Source: Bacteroidales bacterium UBA3724 (GTDB lineage Bacteria; Bacteroidota; Bacteroidia; Bacteroidales; P3). Taken from it: a stretch of 5,641 nucleotides of DNA. Positions 1 to 5,498 of the stretch are shown piece after piece. The stretch's first letter is position 1. Every line of letters starts with the position of its first letter. The translations under genes were made by a program, and so were the position numbers. The DNA is taken from NCBI GenBank assembly GCA_002371315.1, contig DFHL01000119.1, forward strand, positions 1 through 5,641, given 5' to 3'. The notes beneath the pieces were generated by a model. The model was given only the letters and a program-made list of their open reading frames with translations, was not told the origin of the DNA and did not search any database.

Positions 1-264
1 GGTGACGAACTCGGCGAAGCCGCCCAGGAAGGGCACCTTGCCGCAGAGGCTCAGACCGGCGGCGATGCCGACCATATTGGCCTCGGCGATGCCGCACTGG
101 ATGAAGCGCTCGGGGAACTCCTTGGCGAAGCCGTCCATCTTCACGCTGCCTTTCACGTCGGCGCTCAGCGCCACGACATTCTCATTGCGCTTGCCAGCTT
201 CCACAAGGCCTTCGCCCATACCGGCGCGCAGTTCTTTCATTGATTTTTTTTCGTAGTGGGTCAT
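1..264 (-). CDS. Transketolase C-terminal subunit (pyrimidine-binding half), 5' part only
   Basis: The frame reads from an ATG at 264-262 to the window edge: 88 codons with no stop, so only the N-terminus is present. It begins MTHYEKKSMKELRAGMGEGL and contains ALSADVKGS (residues 32-40) and GIAEANMVGIAAGL (58-71). This pattern marks the pyrimidine-binding domain of split transketolases; the glutamate in GIAEAN is the residue known to activate thiamine diphosphate. The product should pair with the N-terminal subunit at 3937-4788 to transfer two-carbon ketol units in the non-oxidative pentose phosphate pathway. I keep the ATG at 264 because the EKKS stretch resembles the N-termini of related subunits; the internal ATG at 240 is the other option. 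The oddity is its distance from its partner gene and the copy of its first codons at 880-910. Family call is strong; substrate specificity is not visible. Confidence 0.9.
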   Translation of the reverse strand, partial: MTHYEKKSMKELRAGMGEGLVEAGKRNENVVALSADVKGSVKMDGFAKEFPERFIQCGIAEANMVGIAAGLSLCGKVPFLGGFAEFVT

Positions 265-293
265 AATATTAATGTTTTTATTGTTTATTTATC
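234..293 (-). repeat. Direct repeat, copy 1 (functional start of the transketolase C-terminal subunit)
   Basis: Positions 234-256 are identical over 23 bases to 880-902. Extending to 234-264 against 880-910 gives 29 of 31 matches. Beyond that, 265-293 aligns with 911-931 with a gap of about 8 bases, both ending in TTTATC on the plus strand. This copy carries the intact ATG (264-262) of the transketolase subunit. Its outer part also encodes the last residues and stop codon of the gene ending at 278. Confidence 0.9.
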
Positions 294-886
294 AAGTTCA
301 GTAATGAATCTTTCTTGTCCATATTGTATAGTCTGCCGTCAGTCAAGCGGTAGAAGACGGTGTCGCGGCAGATGCTGTCCCCGGAATATCGGGTATATGT
401 TATCTCCTCTTTTATTAAATCATACGAGTCAAACATTGTGTACTTTACATCTTCGATGTAATTCCAGTCTTCGCACCGCAGGCGATACATCTTCCTGTCA
501 AAAAGGCCATCACGACGATAAAGCACAAGGTCGTCTGGGTCAATCCAACCGGATGACACAGAATACACCACATAATCTTTGTTGCTCCAAGCCCTATGGT
601 CGGATGGGATAATTGTCGAAACGTAAAGCAAAAGTCCGCAGAAAAATAGGATAACAGCGCAGCCAATCCAAGTCACAGTTTTTATCAACCAATGTCTACC
701 TCTGGTACTATGGATGGTCAGCATTACAGCATATATAGGTGTGAGCACCGACGCTATCCCGAAAGCCCACCCGTCGAGATGATAGGCTATTCTGACACCC
801 TCGTCCAGGGACATAGACGCAATAACCACCCCCCACAGCACAAGTGCCGTGATGCCGATAATCCTACGGGTGGTTTTTGCTTTCAT
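278..886 (-). CDS. Hypothetical protein with three N-terminal membrane helices and a soluble C-terminal domain
   Basis: This is a 202-residue protein I cannot assign to a named family. Hydrophobic segments at about residues 9-26, 40-58 and 68-93 should be membrane helices, with basic residues before the first (KAKTTRR). The remaining 110 residues are polar and rich in Tyr, Asp and Arg, including YRRDGLFDRKMYRLRCEDW (123-141). The likely location is the inner membrane. Start and stop both fall inside or against the direct repeat: the ATG at 886 is the second methionine codon of a decayed copy of the transketolase start, and the last codons (INKQ) and TAA lie in the other copy. Base composition is visibly more AT-rich than the transketolase and vWA genes; one 60-base row (301-360) is about 43% GC. 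The layout resembles the protein at 1588-2388, but the sequences are not obviously related. An acquired accessory gene is my inference. Confidence 0.72.
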   Translation of the reverse strand: MKAKTTRRIIGITALVLWGVVIASMSLDEGVRIAYHLDGWAFGIASVLTPIYAVMLTIHSTRGRHWLIKTVTWIGCAVILFFCGLLLYVSTIIPSDHRAWSNKDYVVYSVSSGWIDPDDLVLYRRDGLFDRKMYRLRCEDWNYIEDVKYTMFDSYDLIKEEITYTRYSGDSICRDTVFYRLTDGRLYNMDKKDSLLNLINKQ

Positions 887-931
887 TGATTTTTTTTCGT
901 AGCGGGTTATAATTGTTATTGTTTGTTTATC
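880..931 (-). repeat. Direct repeat, copy 2 (decayed copy of the transketolase subunit start)
   Basis: On the minus strand this reads as the first ten codons of the transketolase C-terminal subunit with the first codon changed from ATG to ATA: I-T-R-Y-E-K-K-S-M-K against M-T-H-Y-E-K-K-S-M-K. The frame runs on into the protein starting at 886, which uses the surviving ATGAAA. Two substitutions occur in 31 bases compared with 234-264. The two copies are 646 bases apart and contain exactly one gene. Confidence 0.88.
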
Positions 932-937
932 TTTATT

Positions 938-1018
938 ATGGGGTTAATGGGTTTTATGGGTTTTATGGGCGATATGTTTACCGTTGCCCATTAGGCCCAT
1001 TCTGCCCATCAAACCCAT
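938..1018. repeat. Inverted array of 9-bp units with ATGGG / CCCAT cores
   Basis: ATGGG occurs at 938, 947, 956 and 965, and CCCAT at 987, 996, 1005 and 1014, each series with a period of exactly 9. The arms mirror each other exactly (each core pair sums to 1956), so four perfect 5-bp blocks pair, separated by 4-base spacers that mostly do not. The top of the stem may extend by 970-973 with 983-986, leaving a 9-base loop. The right arm is coding and gives the four-helix protein an N/D-G-x tail (NGFDGQNGPNGQR); the left arm lies after the stop codon. There is no T-run after the hairpin in the direction of transcription, so it is not a classic intrinsic terminator. An mRNA 3'-end structure or a protein-binding site are possible roles. 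Confidence 0.9.
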
Positions 1019-1580
1019 TCCTATCTCTATATGCTTTCCTTGCTCTATACATCTCTTCCTTGATTCCTCCGTTCTCGAGGAAGTTCCGCTTCTGCCATTC
1101 TATCAAGCCGCGGATCAGCACATCGCATTGGTGTATCAGTGTGATGGCGATATTGGCGATGGTCTCGTCAGAGCGGTCTTTTATCTTCTCCCTATACACC
1201 GCCGAGTCCAGATGCTTCTTGCAGAAGGCACGCGTCTGTACACAGCGCGGGTCGTCGTAAGACCACTGCTCCAATCCGCGGACTCGCAGGTAGTCCTCAT
1301 AGTCAAGCAGCAGCTCGTGCAGCGAGGCACGGTTGACGTTGGTCAGTTTTATCTCCATCTCCTTCGAGGTCACCCCGTCGATATTGCCCTCTGCCAGATT
1401 CTGCTTGCCGCTCCGCGCCGCCTGCACCATCTGGTCTATCGTGCGGTCGCCCTTGCACAAGAACTTGTTGGCAAAGTAATACGTCACGTCATAGACGCAC
1501 TCCGCTTTCTGGAACGCCTTCAACGTGCGATAGTTATTATCTTGCCGTATAAAGTCCTTGTTGTTCATATCACATTGCAT
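978..1580 (-). CDS. Four-helix-bundle suffix-domain protein
   Basis: This 200-residue protein matches the four-helix-bundle family (the group that includes 23S rRNA intervening-sequence proteins), in the version with a C-terminal suffix. Visible hallmarks are NYRTLKAFQKAECVYDVTYY (16-35), GDRTIDQMVQAARSGKQNLA (44-63), EMEIKLTNVNRASLHELLLD (74-93) and IANIAITLIHQCDVLI (141-156), followed by the suffix FLENGGIKEEMYRARKAYR (167-185). The cellular role is unknown. The related Avd proteins of diversity-generating retroelements bind RNA, so nucleic-acid binding is a fair guess but not shown here. I favour the ATG at 1580, which follows an A-rich stretch; the ATG at 1568 is also possible. It starts 7 bases after the membrane-protein gene ends, suggesting co-transcription. 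Its last 13 residues are encoded by one arm of the 9-bp inverted array. Confidence 0.88.
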   Translation of the reverse strand: MQCDMNNKDFIRQDNNYRTLKAFQKAECVYDVTYYFANKFLCKGDRTIDQMVQAARSGKQNLAEGNIDGVTSKEMEIKLTNVNRASLHELLLDYEDYLRVRGLEQWSYDDPRCVQTRAFCKKHLDSAVYREKIKDRSDETIANIAITLIHQCDVLIRGLIEWQKRNFLENGGIKEEMYRARKAYRDRNGFDGQNGPNGQR

Positions 1581-1587
1581 TTTTCTA

Positions 1588-2388
1588 TCATCTCATCCAT
1601 CCCTCCATACGATAAATTTTCTCCATCAGCTTGTGGGCTTTGCCTTTTGTGGGCTTGTGCCACACCTCGACGCGCACGGCATAGTAGTCTTCCCAGTCGC
1701 CTTCGTAAATGGTGAAATCCTTGTGGTTCGGCTCAACTATCTGTCCAAAACCGTTGTGATTCAGCACCTGCGTGGTGGTGCTCGGTTTTATTCGGTCGGC
1801 CGAAAGTTCTATTTTTTCAGTGACTTCAAAGCAGCGGAGGTAAATCTCGCCATCCTCTAATGCCGGCCAGTAGAATGCGTAATTGTATATGCCCCCTTGG
1901 TCGCCGTTCCATATTTGCAGCCACGTGGTGGTGTCGGTGCTGTCTATGTCGACAGGGGTGAAGATGTCCCCACTATGCGCATTCCATCTGTGAGCGGTAT
2001 CGGTGATGGGTATGTTATATTCCAGCCCTTCGGGTATAGGATGCTCCTTGCCGAAATCGTCAGGCTCCATACTGAACAATCCTGCTGCAAACATTGAGAA
2101 GAACATAAAACCGATGACAGCCTCCAAAACCAAACTGGCAATTCCTGCCAGAAATGCCCCCACGGCACGCCACCATTCCTTCCTCAACAAGAGAATGATG
2201 AAAACCGGCAGCTGCAAAAGCAACACAAGGGCAGTAATGCCAGCAAGGACGAGCCCCCACAGGGTTGACTCTCCACCAACAAACATCGAGGCCACAAGCA
2301 ACAGCACCGTCGCCAGCGGGAACACCCACCAGTAGCGCACTATCCAATCGTTGGATGGACTTTTCTCTATGTGGTCACGATTTGGCAT
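1588..2388 (-). CDS. Hypothetical membrane protein, three helices plus C-terminal extracytoplasmic or cytosolic domain
   Basis: This 266-residue protein is not recognised as a named family. Strongly hydrophobic stretches at about residues 18-37, 43-68 and 76-105 predict three membrane helices; the charged RKEWWR (69-74) lies between the second and third. The following 160 residues are soluble, acidic and rich in Trp and Tyr, ending YEGDWEDYYAVRVEVWHKP (228-246) and KLMEKIYRMEGWMR (253-266). The stop codon is 7 bases before the four-helix gene. The start lies 35 bases after the vWA gene ends, so the three genes may be one transcription unit. Which side of the membrane the C-terminal domain occupies cannot be settled by eye. 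Its fold plan is like the protein at 278-886. An immunity or envelope role is possible, but nothing in the sequence proves one. Confidence 0.75.
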   Translation of the reverse strand: MPNRDHIEKSPSNDWIVRYWWVFPLATVLLLVASMFVGGESTLWGLVLAGITALVLLLQLPVFIILLLRKEWWRAVGAFLAGIASLVLEAVIGFMFFSMFAAGLFSMEPDDFGKEHPIPEGLEYNIPITDTAHRWNAHSGDIFTPVDIDSTDTTTWLQIWNGDQGGIYNYAFYWPALEDGEIYLRCFEVTEKIELSADRIKPSTTTQVLNHNGFGQIVEPNHKDFTIYEGDWEDYYAVRVEVWHKPTKGKAHKLMEKIYRMEGWMR

Positions 2389-2423
2389 AAGATTATTATT
2401 TATGATTGAATCTCCGTTCTCAC

Positions 2424-3836
2424 TTACAATCCGATATTCGTCGTCTGGCCCGATTCTATCTGGAACCGCTTGGTGCGGACGGCGCGGTATTCGATGCTGT
2501 TCTGCGGCTTTATCACCAGCTGGTATTGGCCGGGCATCAGCAGTATGCGCTCGTTTATCTTGTTGGGGTCAAGGTCGCAGACATAAGTCAGCACGCCTTC
2601 TTTCAGCTCAAAAATGGCTCCCGACGAAATGGCCTTGGGCTTACTGATGTTGGCCAGGCCGGGGGTGGGGATAGCCAGGTCGGTCGCCGACGAGGCTACG
2701 ACGCCCACGTTTTCAAGCCGCAGGGTGGGGTAGGAGAGCACCTCGATGTCGTAGTTGCCGGCCAGGTAGTCGCCACTTTCGCCCATCAGCTGGCGCCCGA
2801 CCAGCTGACTGCTGCCGTGACGGTACACCAGCACCTGATACTGCGGCACCTGATAGTTGGTGCGTCTCCCGTCGGTGCGCAGCCGCAGCGAACCCTGCTC
2901 CACGCCGATGTTCAGCCGGTTTATGCGGCCGGGCTTGAACTGCTTGCTTTTCAGCACCGTCGGCGGCGTGGTAAACAGCGTTATGTCGTAGGTCACCAGC
3001 GGGTCCACCGTCAGCGTGTCGGGCGTGTAGCGGCTGTCGATGCTGTAGAGCGTGGCGTATTTCACCACGCCAGTATGGCTGTCGTACAGCGCCAGCGGCA
3101 GCGTCGCATCCATCAGGTGGTCAGTCTCGTCGTTGACGCTGATCACCACCTTAGCCTCCTCTTCCGACAGGCGGAAGATGTTGTACAGCGTCTCGGTGTA
3201 CTGCTCTTCGTTTGGCACGTAGGTGAACTTGCCGGCGCAGTCCAGACTGTGCTGGAAATCCTGCTTGTCGCCGATGCCGAGGATGAAGGTCTGCACGATG
3301 ACACCGCTCATCTGCACCTGGCGCGCCACATCGCAGATGTTGCCGTCGCAGTCGTCCATACCGTCGGTGATAATCAGTATGATGTTGCGCGGCTGCACAT
3401 CCTCCTTCGAGTCGCCCGTCAGCGGCGGAAAGTCGTTCAGCGAACTGCTCAATGCCGTCGCCGCCGTGCAGGCACCGTTGGGGACAAGGGTCTTTATCTT
3501 GCTCTGTATCTTGTAGTTGTTGCTCTTTTCGAAGGGTACCTCAAGACGTGTTCCGTACGAGTTCTTGTTCAGGTGGCCGAACACGCGCAGCGCCACCTCG
3601 ATGTTCGGCTGGTTGGCAACGCTGTCCATAAACTTCAGCAGCACCTGCTGCGTCACCTTTATCTTCGCGTCGCTCTGCCAGCGGTCCCACATACTGTGCG
3701 AGCAGTCGAGGATTATCAGCACACGCGTATGCTGCTCGGACGGAGCCGTTTGCGAGTGTGCAACGGCTCCGCCAAACAACAAGAAGAGGACGATAAAAAA
3801 TCTAAGCGGTTTCAATTTTTTAGTGAATTGTGACAA
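2424..3836 (-). CDS. Secreted von Willebrand factor A (vWA) domain protein
   Basis: This 470-residue protein begins with a signal peptide: basic KKLKPLR, hydrophobic FFIVLFLLFGGAVA (13-26), and likely cleavage near AHS|Q (28/29). A vWA domain spans about residues 37-222. Its metal-ion site looks complete: DCSHS (44-48, D-x-S-x-S), a threonine in NGACTAATAL (T124, less likely T127), and D158 in IITDGMDD. The remaining 250 residues look like beta-rich repeats with paired phrases such as AGNYDIEVLSYP (359-370) and PGQYQLVIKP (435-444), perhaps two related modules. No membrane anchor is visible at the C-terminus, so it is probably periplasmic or secreted. vWA domains usually mediate metal-dependent protein binding; the partner is unknown. 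No in-frame ATG occurs before residue 50, so the start must be TTG, at 3836 or at 3815 (giving MKPLRFFIVLF). The 3836 start lies inside a GTGA repeat array. Confidence 0.85.
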   Translation of the reverse strand: MSQFTKKLKPLRFFIVLFLLFGGAVAHSQTAPSEQHTRVLIILDCSHSMWDRWQSDAKIKVTQQVLLKFMDSVANQPNIEVALRVFGHLNKNSYGTRLEVPFEKSNNYKIQSKIKTLVPNGACTAATALSSSLNDFPPLTGDSKEDVQPRNIILIITDGMDDCDGNICDVARQVQMSGVIVQTFILGIGDKQDFQHSLDCAGKFTYVPNEEQYTETLYNIFRLSEEEAKVVISVNDETDHLMDATLPLALYDSHTGVVKYATLYSIDSRYTPDTLTVDPLVTYDITLFTTPPTVLKSKQFKPGRINRLNIGVEQGSLRLRTDGRRTNYQVPQYQVLVYRHGSSQLVGRQLMGESGDYLAGNYDIEVLSYPTLRLENVGVVASSATDLAIPTPGLANISKPKAISSGAIFELKEGVLTYVCDLDPNKINERILLMPGQYQLVIKPQNSIEYRAVRTKRFQIESGQTTNIGL

Positions 3837-3930
3837 GTGAATTGTGAATAGTGACCTGTGAACTGTGACCTGTGAACTGTGACCAGTGACACGAGCGCAT
3901 TCGTGTCACAGGTCACAGGTCACTGGTCAC
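3823..3930. repeat. Inverted array of 7-bp GTGANNN units, element 1
   Basis: Ten consecutive GTGANNN heptamers run from 3823 to 3892. Then comes a 10-bp core (GAGCGCATTC, 3893-3902) and four reverse-complement heptamers (3903-3930). The inner pair (3886-3892 with 3903-3909) is perfect; the next three pair at 6 of 7. A shifted pairing of 3845-3856 with 3925-3936 also matches at 11 of 12, so more than one fold is possible. The array ends just before the stop codon of the N-terminal transketolase gene and, at the other side, overlaps the start of the vWA gene (heptamers 3823-3829 and 3830-3836). It could act as an mRNA processing or stabilising hairpin; no T-run marks a classic terminator. Confidence 0.93.
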
Positions 3931-3936
3931 TATTGA

Positions 3937-4788
3937 TTAATAGTCTCCCAGTTCCGTTTCGGGCAGCTGAGCCAGAGCCTTCTGCAGGTCCTCGTCGTTC
4001 AGCACGGCACCGTGATACTTGTTGGTGTTCTGCATAAAGTCGACACCGTATCCCATCTGGCTCTGCAGCAGCACGCACACAGGTTTGCCCTTGCCAGTCA
4101 GCGACTTGGCCTTCTGCATTCCGTCAATCACCTGCTGCATATCGTTGCCGTTCTCGATGACGACCACTTCCCACATAAAGCTCTCGAACTTGGCCTTCAG
4201 GTTGCCAAGGTCCATCACCTGCTCCACGGTGCCGTCGATCTGCTGGTGGTTGTAGTCGACAGTGCTGATCAGGTTGTCAACCTTCTTGGCACCGGCAAAC
4301 ATAGCGGCTTCCCAAATCTGGCCTTCCTGCAGCTCGCCGTCGCCGTGCATCGTGTAAACCAGGTGGTTGTCACCGGTCATCTTCTTGCCCAGCGCGGCGC
4401 CGATGCCTACGCTCATACCCTGACCCAGCGAGCCGCTGGCCATACGGATGCCCGGCAGGCCGTGCTCGGTCGAGGGGTGACCCTGCAGGCGCGTACCAAA
4501 CTTGCGGAACGTGGCCAGCTCGCTGACCGGGAAGTATCCGCGACGGGCCATCGTGCTGTAAATCACCGGCGTGATGTGACCTTGGCTGACGAAGAGCATA
4601 TCCTGGCCCGCACCTTCCATCGTGAACTTGGCGGGGTCGTGCTCCATCAGGTTAAACTGCATAGCCACAAACCAGTCGGCCGTTCCCAGCGAGCCGCCCG
4701 GATGTCCGCTCTTGGCGGCGGTGGTCATTCTCAATATGTCTCTGCGCACTTGCTGTGCAATTGTCTGTAATTCTTGTGTTGTTTTCAT
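3937..4788 (-). CDS. Transketolase N-terminal subunit (thiamine-diphosphate-binding half)
   Basis: This 283-residue protein has the normal length for the N-terminal half of a split transketolase. Visible landmarks are SGHPGGSLGTADW (27-39), GH at 70-71, QGHPSTEHGLPG (102-113), GSLGQGMSVGIGAALG (119-134), the cofactor and magnesium motif HGDGELQEG (148-156) running to VDYNHQQIDG (177-186), and a final PVCVLLQSQMGYGVDFM. It binds the diphosphate of the cofactor and must combine with the C-terminal subunit (1-264) to work in the pentose phosphate pathway. Its ATG at 4788 follows an AT-rich leader and a good -7 box. It is bracketed by two 7-bp inverted arrays, and four other genes lie between it and its partner. 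A DXP-synthase or other ketolase role is less likely given these motifs. Confidence 0.95.
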   Translation of the reverse strand: MKTTQELQTIAQQVRRDILRMTTAAKSGHPGGSLGTADWFVAMQFNLMEHDPAKFTMEGAGQDMLFVSQGHITPVIYSTMARRGYFPVSELATFRKFGTRLQGHPSTEHGLPGIRMASGSLGQGMSVGIGAALGKKMTGDNHLVYTMHGDGELQEGQIWEAAMFAGAKKVDNLISTVDYNHQQIDGTVEQVMDLGNLKAKFESFMWEVVVIENGNDMQQVIDGMQKAKSLTGKGKPVCVLLQSQMGYGVDFMQNTNKYHGAVLNDEDLQKALAQLPETELGDY

Positions 4789-4811
4789 ATTTTATAAATT
4801 TTAATTTTTTG

Positions 4812-4819
4812 CAAAAATA
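4812..4819 (-). promoter_or_regulatory. Probable -7 box of the transketolase N-terminal subunit promoter
   Basis: On the minus strand this reads TATTTTTG, a match to the Bacteroidetes -7 consensus TAnnTTTG. It lies 24 bases before the ATG at 4788, in an AT-rich leader. A convincing -33 TTTG box was not found at the usual distance; TTTCG further upstream is only a weak candidate. Confidence 0.55.
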
Positions 4820-4870
4820 CTAATAAAAAGGCCACATCGACCCGAAAGTTATCAATGTTTATCAACAGGA

Positions 4871-4985
4871 GTGACCTGTGACAAGTGACTTGTGACTTGT
4901 GACCTGTGACCAGTGACCTGTGACTCGAACGCGCTCGTGTCACTTGTCACTGGTCACTGGTCACAGGTCACAGGTCACAAGTCAC
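4871..4985. repeat. Inverted array of 7-bp GTGANNN units, element 2
   Basis: Eight consecutive GTGANNN heptamers (4871-4926) are followed by a 10-bp core (GAACGCGCTC, 4927-4936) and seven reverse-complement heptamers (4937-4985). Seven unit pairs align in register: one at 7 of 7, four at 6 of 7 and two at 5 of 7. The outermost unit contains the TGA stop codon (4984-4982) of the lipoprotein gene. The core plus its two flanking units matches that of element 1 better in reverse orientation (22 of 24) than in the same orientation (20 of 24). No T-run follows on the minus strand, so a role as a simple intrinsic terminator is doubtful. Confidence 0.94.
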
Positions 4986-5470
4986 AACTTGAACACATAC
5001 TGCCGCCCGTTCTGGTCGGTGCCGAACAGTTCGCCGCCGTGGCGCGACACGGTGATGCTGTAGCTGTTCTCGCCGTCGTCGTGGATGGTGCCGCGGCCCG
5101 TGTTGCCGTTCATCGTCACGTGGCCCCACACCTTGCCGTTGGCGCCGTAGGTCGAGATGTAGAGCGTCTCCCTGCCGCCGCGCGACGGTGCGGCAGTGCT
5201 CTGCTTTTTCTTTGCCGGCGTTTTCTCCTCCGTAATGTCGGCGGGGATGTTCTCCATCGGCATCATTCCGTCGATGAACGTCGTTGCGGCCTCGTCGCCG
5301 TCGAAGGGGGCTATGCCTATTTCGGCGGCGTCGGCGGTGTCGGTGCTGGTGGCGACAGGGGTGTCGCTCACTTTGGGCTGCACGTCGGCGGCCTTGCCGT
5401 TGCACGACATCAGCGCCGCCGTTGCTAATGCAGTCACAATGAGTGCGGAAAATCGAATTTTATGGTCCAT
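4982..5470 (-). CDS. Small predicted lipoprotein, function unknown
   Basis: This 162-residue protein has a lipoprotein signal: MDHKIR, a hydrophobic stretch at 7-20, and a lipobox LMSC with the modifiable cysteine at 23. Residues 24-100 are low-complexity, rich in Ala, Thr, Asp and Pro, and probably form a flexible linker; KTPAKKKQ lies near the end of it. The C-terminal 60 residues are more structured: GRETLYISTYGANGKVWGHV (98-117), then GNTGRGTIHDDGENSYSITV and a final GTDQNGRQYVFKL. This suggests a small beta-rich domain displayed on the periplasmic face of a membrane. I do not recognise the family. The gene has its own -7 box, and its stop codon lies in the outer unit of the second inverted array. 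It is probably not functionally tied to transketolase. Confidence 0.8.
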   Translation of the reverse strand: MDHKIRFSALIVTALATAALMSCNGKAADVQPKVSDTPVATSTDTADAAEIGIAPFDGDEAATTFIDGMMPMENIPADITEEKTPAKKKQSTAAPSRGGRETLYISTYGANGKVWGHVTMNGNTGRGTIHDDGENSYSITVSRHGGELFGTDQNGRQYVFKL

Positions 5471-5490
5471 AATGTTGATGTTTCAAAGCG

Positions 5491-5498
5491 CAAATATA
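5491..5498 (-). promoter_or_regulatory. Probable -7 box of the lipoprotein gene promoter
   Basis: On the minus strand this reads TATATTTG, a full match to the Bacteroidetes consensus TAnnTTTG. It lies 21 bases before the ATG at 5470. No clear -33 TTTG box is seen at the usual spacing. Confidence 0.6.

Noticed and set aside
234..931. Insertion sequence flanked by target-site duplications
   Set aside because: The enclosed gene is a membrane protein, not a transposase, and no terminal inverted repeats were seen. The 31-bp copies are also longer than usual target duplications. A recombination-type insertion or segmental duplication fits better.
978..1580. Avd protein of a diversity-generating retroelement
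   Set aside because: The protein is of the related four-helix family, but no reverse transcriptase and no template/variable repeat pair is present, and the C-terminal suffix points to a different subgroup.
984..1715. A 243-codon open frame on the plus strand
   Set aside because: It is antisense to the four-helix-bundle gene and crosses the junction with the next gene. The minus-strand product has strong family hallmarks.
2406..3833. A 475-codon open frame on the plus strand
   Set aside because: It lies exactly opposite the vWA gene, which has a signal peptide and a complete metal-site pattern. The plus-strand translation is His/Val/Arg-rich with no motif, typical of an antisense shadow in GC-rich DNA.
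3823..3930. Intrinsic transcription terminator after the transketolase N-terminal gene
   Set aside because: The hairpin is long, but no T-run follows on the transcribed strand. Any effect on termination would be of another kind.
4012..4770. A 252-codon open frame on the plus strand
   Set aside because: It is antisense to the clearly identified transketolase N-terminal subunit, and its translation shows no recognisable domain or signal.
4871..4985. CRISPR-like array
   Set aside because: The units are only 7 bp with 3 free bases and reverse direction in the middle. There are no spacers of CRISPR length and no cas genes.
4968..5405. Arg/His-rich open frame overlapping the lipoprotein gene on the same strand
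   Set aside because: Its composition is extremely biased (runs of R, H and Q), and the other frame has a proper signal sequence, lipobox and promoter.
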